Positions 43,454 to 54,900 of a DNA stretch of 64,000 nt are shown in pieces. Position 1 is the stretch's first letter, and the number at the start of each line of letters is the position of its first letter. Origin of the DNA: Mesostigma viride (Eukaryota > Streptophyta > Mesostigmatophyceae > Mesostigmatales > Mesostigmataceae); the NCBI GenBank assembly GCA_009746045.1, contig RPFO01001309.1:2501-66500 (forward strand), read 5' to 3'. Position numbers and translations under genes: made by a program. Under the pieces are notes generated by a model that was not told where the DNA came from, did not search any database, and was given only the letters and a program-made list of their open reading frames with translations.

Positions 43454-44923
43454 ATGCCACCAAAACGCAGCCTTGACAAACATTTTGAGCTGTCGTCGGC
43501 ATTCCCGTCGACAGCAGCACGTGCGACATCAACTCCTGCGGACGCCAACCTTTTTGCGCTGATCGAAGCTCTCCCCCCCGGTCTGCCTCCCTCGACGCAG
43601 TGCTCTACGCCAAATTCGTCGCCCATTCCCAAGAAAACCCGAACTTCCCATACCAAATGGGACGTCCGCCGCTTCGGCGCCGGCCAGCGGGATTTTTGCA
43701 TCTTGGAAATCTTTACGCTCACGAAGGAACAATGTGACGATGTTATCAAGTTCCTGGCCCGCCATGACGAACTTTTCCTGCCTACCCCTGGCGACAAGGT
43801 CACCAAGCCCGCCTGGGAATGGCTGCTTCAAGAACCGGAGGCGTACTTGAAGGCAGTCATCATGTGCAGCTACCTGCGCTGCGACGCCCACGACATCACC
43901 CAGATTGGCTACGCTGGCCTCAGGAGCCTCCTGCATGAGCGCAGACGGGCAGCCACAGCAGCTGCAGCATCCCCGCAGAGCAGCACCTCCCCCAGCACGG
44001 ACTCCATCCGAGCTGCAGTGGCGGAGCAGCTGGCGCCGATGGCTGAGCAGCTCGCCGCCCTGAACGCGCCTGACGGCCCACTCAACACTCTCTCGGCCAA
44101 GGTCAACAACATTGAAGCCAGAGTCGCCCTTAAGCTCCAGCCTCAGTTTACTGCTACGCAAGAGCACATTGCCACCAAAGTTTCCGAGGCCACAGCCACT
44201 GTGACCACCCGCCTTAACCAGGTGGAAGGCCGAGTCGGCCAAGGCACCGTGAAACTTGAGGCAGTTGCCGCCAAGGTAGACGCCCTGGCCACGCAGGTCC
44301 CCGAGATCGCCGAGCGAACGGCCACCATCGCCGCCCAACCTGCTGGTAGGGCTAGTGATGACCCCTCGACTCGCGCCTCCTGGGCGGACCTGCTCAAGAG
44401 CCAGGCATCCTCTACCACGACCGCCATCACCACCAAGCTCCAGGAGCTGGAAGACACGCGCCGCGAGGCCGCTGACCGCGACCGTCGCCGCTGCCGGGTC
44501 ATCCTCAGGCGCTTCGACATGCTGCCGGAGGAGACCCCAGACTCTCTTCTCGACGAGCTGAAGAAACAGCTCTTGGCGCGCATGCAGCTGCCAGGTGCGA
44601 TACTGCAGGGCGCCTACCGCCTGCCCCATCCACGGGCCAAGGCTGGGCCCCCTCCAGTGGTCCTCACCTTCAGCGACATCACAGCCCGAGTTCGGTTCCT
44701 CTCTCGCCGCAAGAAGCTGGTGGACACCTCCTGGTCGCTTGACGACGACCTGACGCCAGCCCAGCAGCAGCAACGCCGCGATCAGTGGCCCGACTACATC
44801 CGCCACAAGACCAACCCCGAGAAGCCCCAAGTGTACTGGCGGGGCGGGGACCTCTACGTCAACAAGAAACTGTGGAAGCCCCCCGGGCTTCCCCGGGATA
44901 GAGCACTCCAGCTAGTTGTCTAG
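43454..44923 (+). CDS. ORF1-like RNA-binding protein of the ORF1-only element
   Basis: An intact 489-residue frame from ATG 43454. Residues 1-160 form an unrecognised globular region with TKWDVRRFG; 160-340 are Ala/Thr/Gln-rich and heptad-like (MAEQLAALN, KVNNIEARV, KVDALATQV), probably a coiled coil for trimerisation. About 345-430 is an RRM-like domain (RRCRVILRRFDML, PPVVLTF), and the last 60 carry LDDDLTPAQQQQRRDQWP and VYWRGGDLYVNKKLW. This is the L1 ORF1 (Transposase_22-like) layout; such proteins package their RNA. The strong similarity to the C-terminal fragments at 38312 and 63525 supports one family. Confidence 0.87.
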   Translation: MPPKRSLDKHFELSSAFPSTAARATSTPADANLFALIEALPPGLPPSTQCSTPNSSPIPKKTRTSHTKWDVRRFGAGQRDFCILEIFTLTKEQCDDVIKFLARHDELFLPTPGDKVTKPAWEWLLQEPEAYLKAVIMCSYLRCDAHDITQIGYAGLRSLLHERRRAATAAAASPQSSTSPSTDSIRAAVAEQLAPMAEQLAALNAPDGPLNTLSAKVNNIEARVALKLQPQFTATQEHIATKVSEATATVTTRLNQVEGRVGQGTVKLEAVAAKVDALATQVPEIAERTATIAAQPAGRASDDPSTRASWADLLKSQASSTTTAITTKLQELEDTRREAADRDRRRCRVILRRFDMLPEETPDSLLDELKKQLLARMQLPGAILQGAYRLPHPRAKAGPPPVVLTFSDITARVRFLSRRKKLVDTSWSLDDDLTPAQQQQRRDQWPDYIRHKTNPEKPQVYWRGGDLYVNKKLWKPPGLPRDRALQLVV

Positions 44924-45271
44924 ATGGGGGCAATCGATGATGGGATAGCTTAGGCATTACAGCACTTGAAACGATATTAGCGCACAGCGTTATAGTACCT
45001 TCAATTAGCTCTGGCACCTTGTGGCCATCAGCTTGCGCCTTAATTAGCCGACGTCTTGAGCCCACCTCACATTTGTAGCATAAGCTATGCGTCAGCCTAC
45101 CTATGGTATTGCACTGGTTGTATTGCACCCACAGTGTTGCGCCCCGGCACCATGCCGTGGAGAGAGCGCTCTGTGGCCTGCCCACCTGCGGCAGTGAGAG
45201 AAGCTAGGGCGCCCTCCCTCCTTCTCACTGTGTATATAGGGTTGAAGGTTCCTTTACTCTGTATTGGCACC

Positions 45272-45290
45272 CACGTGACGCAGTCACGTG
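45272..45290 (+). other. LINE-A-type 3' hairpin on the ORF1-only element
   Basis: The same CACGTGAC-GCA-GTCACGTG hairpin and CTTATTAATTAATT tail as LINE-A, although the upstream 3' UTR is different. Confidence 0.85.
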
Positions 45291-46635
45291 CTTATTAATT
45301 AATTAATTAATTGGCAAGCTCGGCCTCCTCGCGGAGGTCAAGCGTCTGCCGCTGGAGCTGGGCTGCGACGGCGGAGGTGGTGGAGGTGGTGTGCTGCTTA
45401 AGCATGTCCGCCCAGGTCGTGATGGGAGGAGCATCGCCGGCCAGGCCAGCAGAGGTTGGCTTGGCGGCAATGTCCTTCACCGCCTGGGCGGTGAGGCCCG
45501 CGGTGTTCTGCAGGACCTCGATAGCGATGGCATTATCCTTAAGACGTTGGTCAATGTCGCGGAGCTGGGCGGTGATGGAGTCGGTGGAGGCGGAGGGGGG
45601 GGGTGGAGGCGAGGAGGGTGGCGGTGGCGGTGGGGATGGTGGGGAGCTCAGCAGCCAGCGTGCGACCCACAGCTGCCACATCTGCAGCTAGGGGCGTCAC
45701 GTGCTGTGAGATGGTTTCTTGGAGGTGGAGGAGGAAGGTGGATTCGGTCAAGGGGGAGGGGGTCCAGAGGTCCGTGACAGAGCGGTCAAGGATGGAAAAG
45801 AGGGCGGCGAGCTGAAGACGGGGGCGAGACCAGCGGGCCAGGTTCTCAGGTCGGTGAGTAAACCGGCCGTCAGGTCCAGGGCGGAGGCGGTAATGGCTGT
45901 GAAGGCGCTGGCACAGGTCGAGAATGGAGGCGTATGACCCATAAAACACGAGCTCCAGTATCTTGATGGGTGGCATGTCGAAAAAGCCGGGTCTGGCACC
46001 GTCGAAGGTGGAAAATAACCCGTCAACGTCAAAGTCGCGCTCAGACCAGCTTGGTTCGGTTGGGCGGCTGCGTTTTGGCTCGGGCGAGGCTGAGGGCGAG
46101 GCAGGAAGCCCGGGAGGGTGCTGGGCGACAACCAGTGCGCGACTAGGGTCACCACCGCCTTCCGGCCCTGATGGCGAAGCTGCAGCCGGAGCTGCAGACG
46201 TATTTTCATTGCCGAGCGCAGCCGTCAGGCTGCGTTGCGTCGATGGGCGTTTGCTCATCGTATATTGCGTAATAGCGTCGGAAAATTATATCAGCATGTG
46301 CGTCGTAGAAAGACGCGTCGATTGTGATATTCACGGCTAAATTCGGTGCTCAAACGTGAAAGTTATGAGCTCCGCCGTCAGCCATGGCTACCTCGTGGCT
46401 CGTGGCTCGTGGCTCGTGCATCTTGTGAGGCCCAGTGGGATTAGAATGATATCTAGCTACTTACAGCGTATGTTGACGTACTATAAATAAACGCACGAAG
46501 CGGCCAGGGCATGCACATCACCACCATATGCAATGACCTCTTTCTTTATTCCATTCTTGTCTTGCTATTATTATCAAGGAGACAACCAGCGCAGGCCAGA
46601 AATCCGGAGAATCCGGACCATGGTAGCTCTTGCTA

Positions 46636-46654
46636 TCATTTATTATTATTATTC

Positions 46655-46688
<34 letters not shown>

Positions 46689-47116
46689 TGATGATAAATT
46701 ACGGAGATGAGATGGGCATGCAACAGTCCGCGAGTGAGGGCGAGTGACAGGCGCTGCCACCAATACGAGGACCACGTGCGGGCACTGGGCAGACCACAGG
46801 GCGGTCTGACCCTCGAGGTCGAGGCGGTCTTCACGGCGCTGGCAGCACTCGTGGAAAAACTCCGCTGTCTTGTTGGGGCCCATGGCCCCGAATTACTCCT
46901 CAAGGACAAAGGGGATGACCCGGTGGGGCCCCACATTGCCGTAGGAGGCAAACTTGTCGCGCTCAGCCACAGCGGCAGCAGCGCCGGCATCCACAGCCGC
47001 GCGGAGGATGTGGCGACCAGAGAGCGGCCGAGTCACGGACTGACAGCGATGAGCAGGACAGCAGGTGGCAACCCTACCCGTCGTAGTCAAGCATGGTAAT
47101 GTCGGGGCGGTAATTA

Positions 47117-47190
<74 letters not shown>
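46636..47190. repeat. Segment bracketed by inverted (AAT)n and (ATT)n arrays
   Basis: Trinucleotide arrays at 46636-46690 and 47116-47190 face each other around about 430 bp. The inside, read on the minus strand, codes PHRVIPFVLEE and, in another frame, NKTAEFFHECCQRREDRLDLEGQTALW, with frameshifts and stops. I do not recognise the family with confidence; it looks like a decayed coding fragment. Confidence 0.5.
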
Positions 47191-47192
<2 letters not shown>

Positions 47193-49395
47193 AGTCATAC
47201 CCGCGTTCAGTTACGATTCTTAAGGTTACGTTGCCGCGTTAAGTTACGACGCCGAAGTTTGGGCGGCGACCGTAACTTAAGCCTGGAATCCACCGTAACT
47301 TAAGGTGAGGGTCCTATGCCAGACCCCCCAAAACCATAATATGGAATAAGATGCAAAGCTGGCCTTGGGGCACCCAAACTATGATTTTGCCATGTAAATG
47401 GGATGTGTGGGGGTCCATCCCACCCACTGATGGGGGGTATATACCCCTTTTAGTGACCGGTATTACGCAAAAACGGACAAAAGACGCTACTCTAGGGGCA
47501 TATCCCCTAGGACAATGGGGGCACAATTACTCATGTTTCAATATATTCCCATATAAAATCGTATATGGTGAGGTTGCCTACCTAATTGGAGCCCCGGAAT
47601 GATGAGTATTATTGAAGTTATTAATTTCCCCCTAAAAACCGTACTTTTCTAGGCTGAAAAAAATAAATCAAATAAAAAACACATATTTAGAGCCTGGGGA
47701 GATATACACAAATACTACACATATCGACAATTAATGCCACAAAATCTGAGCTCATTCTGAGTACAAACGTAGAAGTTATAGCGTTTGGCAGTTTGCCACC
47801 TGTGCAGACGCTAAGGAAGGCAATAGTGAGTATTAAGGCACACTAACACTTCCTATGCCATCCAAAAGGCTCCTGACCATGCCCAATTTGACCACAATGT
47901 ACAAGGAGGTGGCTGGGCACGTCATGTGCCCTTGCCTTACCTCGACACGGGCAACCTGTTGCGTGTGTGCACAACAATGAGGCAGGTAGCTCTACATGCC
48001 TAGCCAACACTTCTAATGCATATTCCAGGTTCATGGTGTGGGCATCATCCCAAAACCAAGCTGTCCGAATTCAAACACACCCTGGAAAGCCATATCCACT
48101 AATTGCCCAACCAAGGGTAACAACAGACAGTCCACAGAGAAAGCATAAGTATCATACATGCTGCTTGCCAAGGCTTCTTACCATGGTTACCTTGCCTTGC
48201 TAGCATATGAATTAGGTCTCTCCCATTAGTGGGAGAAAGGCCAACAAGACAAAGATAACCCCTACCTACGTGCAGTTCCACCCATGCAGTATGCCCCTCA
48301 GAACAACCACTGCCACCTTTCTTTCCAGCGCAATTGTTTGCCAAGAAACAAACTCAAGCTTGTGAGCCTCTAACCACAATGAGGCCGCTGCTAAGAAAGG
48401 CTGCGTCAATATTCACACAAAACTGAGTGCTGTTAGCAATCTCCTTCCAAGAAACCACTCAGCAAATCCCTGACAACTTGACGGCATGCCACGGCTCACG
48501 CTTTGACACGTCCCAGCCATGCAACGTACATAAAAACCACTAAAAGGTGCCAGGAATTTGGCGATGCGCAGCACGGAATGGCATTCTACCTGGCGCTAAC
48601 TGCACGGAAAGAAGCCGAAAACTTGCGTTGATAACCCATAAAGGAAGCGAAACATCCATAGGGTGACGCTGAGCACACGATCGTACCATTACCGGCGTTG
48701 TCCTTCGCCCAGCGGCGCAGGAAAGAACAACCTTCCATGGAATAATAAGACGCGCATCCCGCGAGCCTGGAGAGTGTCTTACCGATCATGAAGGAAATCT
48801 TGCCGAAACCCGGCATTTTTTTAAAAGCTTTACCAATAACAATTTAAACGCATCCTTGACGCTAGGTAAAGCCCATAAAACCTGACAATCACCGCCGTCA
48901 GCGTGCATTCTAATTTATTCCTCTCGACGAAAACTTCAGATTGGACCCCCGTGGCGATGGTCATCAATAAAATCATCGACACTGCAAAAAACGCGAACTC
49001 CGCTGAGAAGTAATATCATAAACTTGTCGTCTTTAAGATTAGCACAGTTTCTCTGCATGCCGCGAGCTATCTTTTTCTACTCTGCCTGAAACCACGTCGC
49101 CATGGCCAGCTCCGGTAGTGGTGCGCGCACCGTGCACCACTTTTTCACGGTACGGACGGGTACCGCGAATTTTTTCGGCGCCAAAAAATTCGCGCCGGGA
49201 CCGTCACCTTAACCCGGGTATGGCCCAATTTGAAGGCGTAACCTGGGCGTAGTAAGGCCACTTTTGACCGCGAAAATGGACAAGTCCGGACGAAGGAACC
49301 CGCCAACTGTAATGGTTTTGCAATGTGACGTTTCAGCGGCAAAGTACAACTGATCTCAACTGGTAAAAATCCTTTTAGCCATGTGCATGCAGGTT
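47191..49395. other. Non-coding or decayed DNA
   Basis: No intact gene is seen. 47200-47310 has inverted GTTAAGTTACG and CGTAACTTAAG motifs. A minus-strand 77-codon frame at 48816-48586 starts MPGFGKISFMI, and a GT donor follows its eleventh codon, so it could be a captured or relic exon. 49140-49200 contains a short hairpin around CGCGAATTTTTTCGG. Confidence 0.4.
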
Positions 49396-50009
49396 GCCCA
49401 GAGGCGTTCGTCGACGCGCTGGACATCCCGGCCAGCCATGCCCAGCTGGTCGCTGCCGTCCCGGCTTCGGCCCTTCGGCACCGGCTTCGCTGGCAAGCTG
49501 CCCGCGGCCGGGGCCCTACTGCCCCCCCGCCGCCCGCCCCGCTTCACCAGCCTACACCGGCTCCCCGCCGTCATCCAGGCCCGGCAAGCCCTACGCGACA
49601 ACCGCGACCCCGCCCGCTACGCCCGCCTCAAAGCCGATTACCACTCGGCCATCCGGCAGGCGACCAAGGAGCAGGAAGACCTCGATCATGTCCGCGAGTA
49701 CTTCGCCCACCTCAAGGACCAGCACGGCAAGTACGCCTGGACACGCCTGCGTCACGCCCAACGGCCCGCCGGCGGCGCGCCGGCGCGCAGCCGGCGCCGC
49801 GGACGCTCTCTGGCTCACCGCAGCAGCAGCTCGACCAGTGGTATTCCTCCCAGTCCCGGCTGCTCGGCGCCCCCCCGCCGCCTCCGCCGCGCTATAGGCA
49901 TGAAGGAGACTGGGGGTCTCTGCCATTTCTCCTGTTGTGCACACACAGGGATTCAAAGCACTTCGGTGCTCCGTGACTCCCCAACGGGAGCACGAGTTTA
50001 ATTAATTAC
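49396..50009 (+). mobile_element. Chimeric LINE fragment: LINE-A linker joined to ORF1-only 3' UTR
   Basis: The region from about 49401 to 49890 matches the LINE-A stretch between endonuclease and RT (EAFVDALDIPASHAQL to QQQLDQWYSSQSRLLG), frameshifted. At the CCGCCGC/TATAGGCATG junction it changes to the 3' UTR of the ORF1-only type (as at 37896-38030, inverted), with its GCACTTCGGTGC and ACTCCCCAACGGGAG hairpins and TTTAATTAATTA tail. It suggests template switching or internal deletion. Confidence 0.8.
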
Positions 50010-51336
50010 TTAACCCATAGTCCGGGAATGGGTTTTTGGCATTTTTAGACCCCTGAAAATGGAAAAAATCATAACTCATAGGCCACAACTCCAAATACCC
50101 CCAACCAAGGTGCTAGGAGTATCTACACTTCAAGGGCTTTCAGAAAATGCAATAATATCCCGAGTCCATTCAGTGCTTTGCAAGATATTTACTGCCAAAG
50201 TTGGACAAAAGACGATCATTTTCAGGCAAGGGAAATCCCCTTAGTAGTTTACCCCTGCAGGGAGGGTTCTAAAAAATTATTCTGGGGTTGGACAATGTCA
50301 ATAGATAGTGCCACCATGCTTTCCTTGGGTCAGACCGCACGGATAGCCTATCTGACCTATATAATGCGCTCACTTACGTGTGTGGGTTACGCGCGCGTAA
50401 GCAGCCATCCATGAAATGCCACACACTTATGCATTGTATACAGCCACATAGGACTGTAAAAAGTGCTGGGAAACAAAGAAGTGCTAAACCAGCACTAACG
50501 GAATGGCATCCTCCAAAGAAACACCACAAACTGAGCAGATTTGGGGCTAATAGCACTCATACAGCAGGCATGGAAACCTGCTGCAAGAGGCACTGATACA
50601 CTCGTGTAAAATGGATGTATAAACGACAGATTCCCGTGCAAACGACATGCAAACACGTTGCCGTACCTGGCTTGATCACGACCTTTCCGGGTTCTGCTGG
50701 CCGGGACCCTCATATCTCACACTGGCTAATGCTTTCCAGGCATAGGCCGCCATAGCCGCATAATGCATGCATCCGACATGATTACCAGGTTGATGTTCTG
50801 TGCAAAGATGACCTATAAACGCATCCGAATTCACAGGGACGCTGCTGCGGATGTCCCGTACCAAACCTGGGTGCTCGGGCTGGCGCAGACTGCCGGGCCA
50901 TAAGAAGAAAATCGAAATATGGCATGCCATTACTCATCTGGTACTGACGACCAAGAAAGCAGTAATGTCCTACCTGTATTTTACCAATGCTATACATCTG
51001 GCCACCCCTGACCTACGAAAATCACGCATCATCATTCTGAGCAACATTCTGAACCATTACAAGCCGCGAGACGCAAAATTTCCTTGATAACGGCACGCTA
51101 GCAGCCATATCTCGTTACGCGCGCGCGCGAGTGAAAATTTCCCGCCAAAGTCACGTGATACTGTCTCAATACACGTTGTATTTACCAGGCTATGGCGAAT
51201 ATTACCCCCAAACCTATGCATCACCTTCGTCCTTAAGTGTTCCCAGACCCACCGGACCACTGACATCCGTCACAGGTGGCGCGGCGCTCCCGGAATTGAG
51301 CGCCGCGCCACCGGGGGTCAAACAGGGCGATATATC

Positions 51337-51771
51337 TGTTAGGAGTGAGAAAACAATGTTTGCCACAAAGTTTTACTTTATTTCACTCAGATAAAAATAA
51401 GTCTCAGTCGGCAGCTGGCCGGCTGCTAGTTCCACCACAGGAGTGTGTGAGGTGTGAGGTACTAAGAGGGCAAACAAGGTGCGTAGCTTCGCCTTTTAAA
51501 CAATTCCAGGCTCAGCTACTGGGTAGCAGTTATGATCTACCTACAACGTGGCCACACCAAACCGGTTCTTTTCTGACTGTGTGGCAGTTACAATCATCAT
51601 AACGTGATCTCAAGCCAACCATTCACAACCAAAGTTCAAGGTCAGTCACAGAATGACTGGGTCACTTATGGAACAGAACTTAAACATGCGGCACATGCCC
51701 GTTCATGTAGTCCAGAGCTAGCACTAAACTATAAGTACTAGTTTCAGGCAGGTGTGTCGATACTTCTGACA
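51337..51771 (-). repeat. Copia 3' LTR
   Basis: 435 bp, TG...CA on the plus strand, downstream in the sense of transcription. It carries the extra CAT in CAATCATCATAACG compared with the other LTR. Confidence 0.96.
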
Positions 51772-51912
51772 CCCCCCTTACTCGGCACACAGGCCGGAAA
51801 ACAAACTCAAGCAAGCCAGAACAAATGTTCACTAAAAGAACTGTAGTATGGGACCAGTGTCACAGGCTAGCAAGTGTGTCCTTATGTTGTCTCATCACTA
51901 ATTGCCAGTAAC

Positions 51913-54900
51913 TCAAATACCCAACAACTTGTGTCTGAGCTCCACAAAACGTGGCTCAGGTAGTGCCTTGGTGAGCATGTCGGCGATCATCGCTGCCCCA
52001 GGAAGGTGAGACACCTGAACGGTGCCATCCGCGACCTTCGCGCGAATGTAGTGGTACTTGACGTCGATGTGCTTGGTACGCCGAGGGTGAACAGGGTCTC
52101 GTGACAGAGCCACAGCACCAGTGTTGTCGCAAAACACCTGAATTGGCCCTGAGGCCGGGTCACCCAACTCCTTGGTGATGGTGAGAAGGGGGACCACCTG
52201 CTGCGTGACACCGCACAGGGCCATGTACTCGGCCTCACAGGTGGACAGGGCTGGAGTGGGCTGCTTGCGACTGGTCCACTCCACCGCAGCACCGCGGTAC
52301 ATGACCACGTTGCCAGTGATTGACTTGCGGTCCACAGGATCGTTTGCCCAGTCGGCATCCGAGTAGGCCACCAGCCCCCCCTGCCCCGAGTAGGACAGAC
52401 CCAGGTCCTTGGTGTGTACCGCGTACTGAAGCACCCGGCGTGCCAGCCCAAGGTCGCTTACAGTAGGGTTTTTCATATTCTGAGTCAGCAGGTTGACTGC
52501 GAATGCCAGGTCAGGCCGAGTGCATCCCATCGCATACAGGAGTGCCCCGGTGATCGCTTGGTAGACGCGAGTGTCGTCCGCGTTGAGAAGCCCCCCCTCA
52601 CCACGGGGGGTGTTGGGGACGACGGGCGTCTTCACCGCCCGTGGGGAGACCCCAAAGCGCTCAGCGAGGGCCTCCAGATACGGGCCTTGGTGCAGAAAAA
52701 CTGTGCGCGCCGGCGGGTCGAGGACCAGGGAGACCCCCAGAAAGAGGGAGGGGGCATCCGTCTCGGTGATCTGGAAGCGCTGGGACACCCGTTGGGTCCA
52801 CTGCGATAGCCACTCCGCCGAGGAGTGGGAGACCAGGAGATCGTCGACATGGACGAAGGCAAAACCACCAACATACAGGAACAGACACGTGTCCGTGGTG
52901 CTCTGGACAGCGCCAGTCTCATGGATGAGGTAGTCCCGGAGCGTGTGGTGCCAGTTCCGGGGCGCCTGTTTGAGCCCATAGAGGCTCCGCCGGAGGCGCC
53001 AGAGGTACGTTTGGCCAGTGGGGTCGCGCTCCTCAAAGCCCTTGGGGGGAAGGACATACACGTCCTCCTCCAACTCAGCATAGAGGAACGCGGTGCGGAC
53101 ATCCAGCTGCCGGATGGGGTGGCCAGCAGTGCCAGCACGAGCCAAGCCCAGGCGCACGGTGGCAGCACGGACGGTGGGAGCAAAAGTCTCACCGAAATCA
53201 ATGCCCTCGCGCTGTGCAAACCCCTTGCACACAAACCGGGCCTTGCACCGCCCATCAGCTTTCTGGGCGAAGACCCACTTGGTGGGTAGGAGCTTGGCAC
53301 CGCGCGGAAGATCACGCATATGCAGAAGCTCGTAAACCTGGTGCTCCTGGAGGCTGGCCAGCTCACTCTCCATGGCCGTGCGCCATTCCGGCAAGGCAAG
53401 GGCGGCAGCGGGAGAGGAGGGCACGGACGCAGGCTGGCTATGAAAAGCAGCAGCGAAGCACAGGTCAGCGACAAGTGAGTGATGCGCGTGGATCCGTGCA
53501 GCCTTGGTGACAGGTTGATCCGGCCAGGAAGAAAGTGCGTCATCCAATACATCATCGCCCCCGAAACCAGGGGGAGCGGGGGTGTTACTGCCATGAGAAA
53601 GGTCGCCACACAAGGCAGCACCACGGGAACCCCACACGGGGAGGAGACCTGCAGAGGCACCAGGGGACGCCGGAGGAGAATAGCCGGTGCTGTCAGCCGT
53701 GCTCTCCAGGTCAACCGAGGTACTCAAATGCGGCGGAGGCATCCCCGCCCCGGCGTGTTCATATGACGCCGCAGAACGCGAGTGGCCAGAGGCCTGTCCG
53801 CGCAACAGAGGGGCATGCTGTCGAGCATCTGACACGGTGAGGTAAGATGTCGGCGCCGAGGCAGGAGCCGGAGCCGTCGGAGCATGGCCGTTCCGCACAA
53901 GTGCCTGGATGGCCGCAGCGGCGGCCGGGGGGAGAACGAAACGCTCAGGAGTCCCCCCGATGCTGACATAGCTGTCCTCACGGCCTGCGGGCAAGGCAGT
54001 GGAGGGCGTTGCCGGCCCCCCAGAGTCCTCGGCAGAGGCAGAGGGTAACTGCAAAGGGGCAGGAGTCAGCATGTCGGCGGGAAAGAGGTCGGCCTCCGCA
54101 AAGGGGGCCGCCGGGAGCCACTGCGCAGCCTGCGGGGCCCGGTTGCGCCACGTCTCGTCGAACTGCACGTGCTTGCGCTCGATGACACGCCCGCCGCCCG
54201 TCGCCTTGTCGGGCACCCATACGAGGTAGGCCGGGGAGTCAAGCTTGTATCCCACGAAGAGGCCATCCTCAGCGCGAGAATCAAACTTCTCACGGGCTGC
54301 CCCCTCAACCAAGACGTGGGAGGGGCAGCCAAACACACGCATGCCGGATAAATCCGCAGGGCGCCCATACATGAGGAAGTAGGGCGTTGCGTGCTCCGGG
54401 TTGCTGCGGCAGGGCAGCCTGTTGATGATGTAGATGGCGCATGCAAAGGCTAGAGCCCAGAACTCCTTGCCGAGGCCAGCATGCGCCAGCATGCTCCTGG
54501 TCATGCTAACTGCGACGCCCCAGAATCGCTCCGCCACGCCGTTCTGCTCCGGCGTATAGGGGGACGAGAACTCTTGCCGCACGCCATACTCGGCGCAGAC
54601 GGCGCGCCAGTCCTGGCCAGTGAAAACCGCGTCTTGGTCGGAGCGAAGCTCCACAGGCGCCGTGGCCGCGGACGCCCGGAACGGCTTGATCTCCGTGGCC
54701 AGGAAGTGACGCAGGCTCCCAACGGCAGCGTCCTTCGTCTTCAAGAAGTAAACCCAGTGAAAACGAGTGGCTTCATCCGTGATGCCCAGGACATACCGCC
54801 AGTCCCCCAACACGGCAGGGGTCCGCATGGGACCTAGCAGGTCGCAGTGCAGGCGATGGCGAGGGGTCGCGCAGCGTGGCGTCGTGCTGGGGGGAAAGCT

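Larger units (their letters stand above)
43295..45310 (+). mobile_element. Intact ORF1-only retroelement (2.0 kb)
   Basis: A 12-bp target duplication TTGGCAAGCTCG (43283-43294 and 45311-45322) in element X delimits it. It has a leader with GAGCCAC repeats and GACATGGCTGACGGCGGAG, also found at the 5' end of X, a single long frame, a 3' UTR, the LINE-A-type hairpin at 45272-45290 and a TTAATTAA tail. It is full length by comparison with X, and no endonuclease or RT is encoded, so it must use another element's enzymes. Confidence 0.92.
41133..46258 (-). pseudogene. ORF1 protein of element X, in three pieces
   Basis: Coding runs from ATG 46258 (MSKRPSTQ) to about 45323, then about 43294-43098 (KRSLNVIVKNL to PPLLLTF), then about 41373-41133 (KTPADKISFL to the stop). 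The order is a disordered Pro/Ala-rich N terminus, a coiled region, an RRM-like domain and the C-terminal domain with LDDDLTLAQQQ and VYWKGAAIY. A 1-nt shift at a C run near 45595 adds a frameshift. It would bind RNA; it is now inactive. Confidence 0.88.
40683..46427 (-). mobile_element. ORF1-only retroelement X, split by two insertions
   Basis: An 11-bp target duplication GAGGCCCAGTG (40672-40682 and 46428-46438) bounds X. Removing the TTAA element (41374-43093) and the second ORF1-only element (43295-45310) leaves about 2.0 kb: a leader starting with GAGCCAC repeats, one ORF1 frame, a 3' UTR with ACTCC-CAAC-GGAGT hairpin and an (ATTCA)n tail. It has no endonuclease or RT. Both insertions, when removed, restore a continuous reading frame across the junction. 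Confidence 0.9.

Noticed and set aside
43529-44830. 433-codon minus-strand frame
   Set aside because: Shadow of the intact ORF1 on the plus strand; no domain and reversed codon bias.
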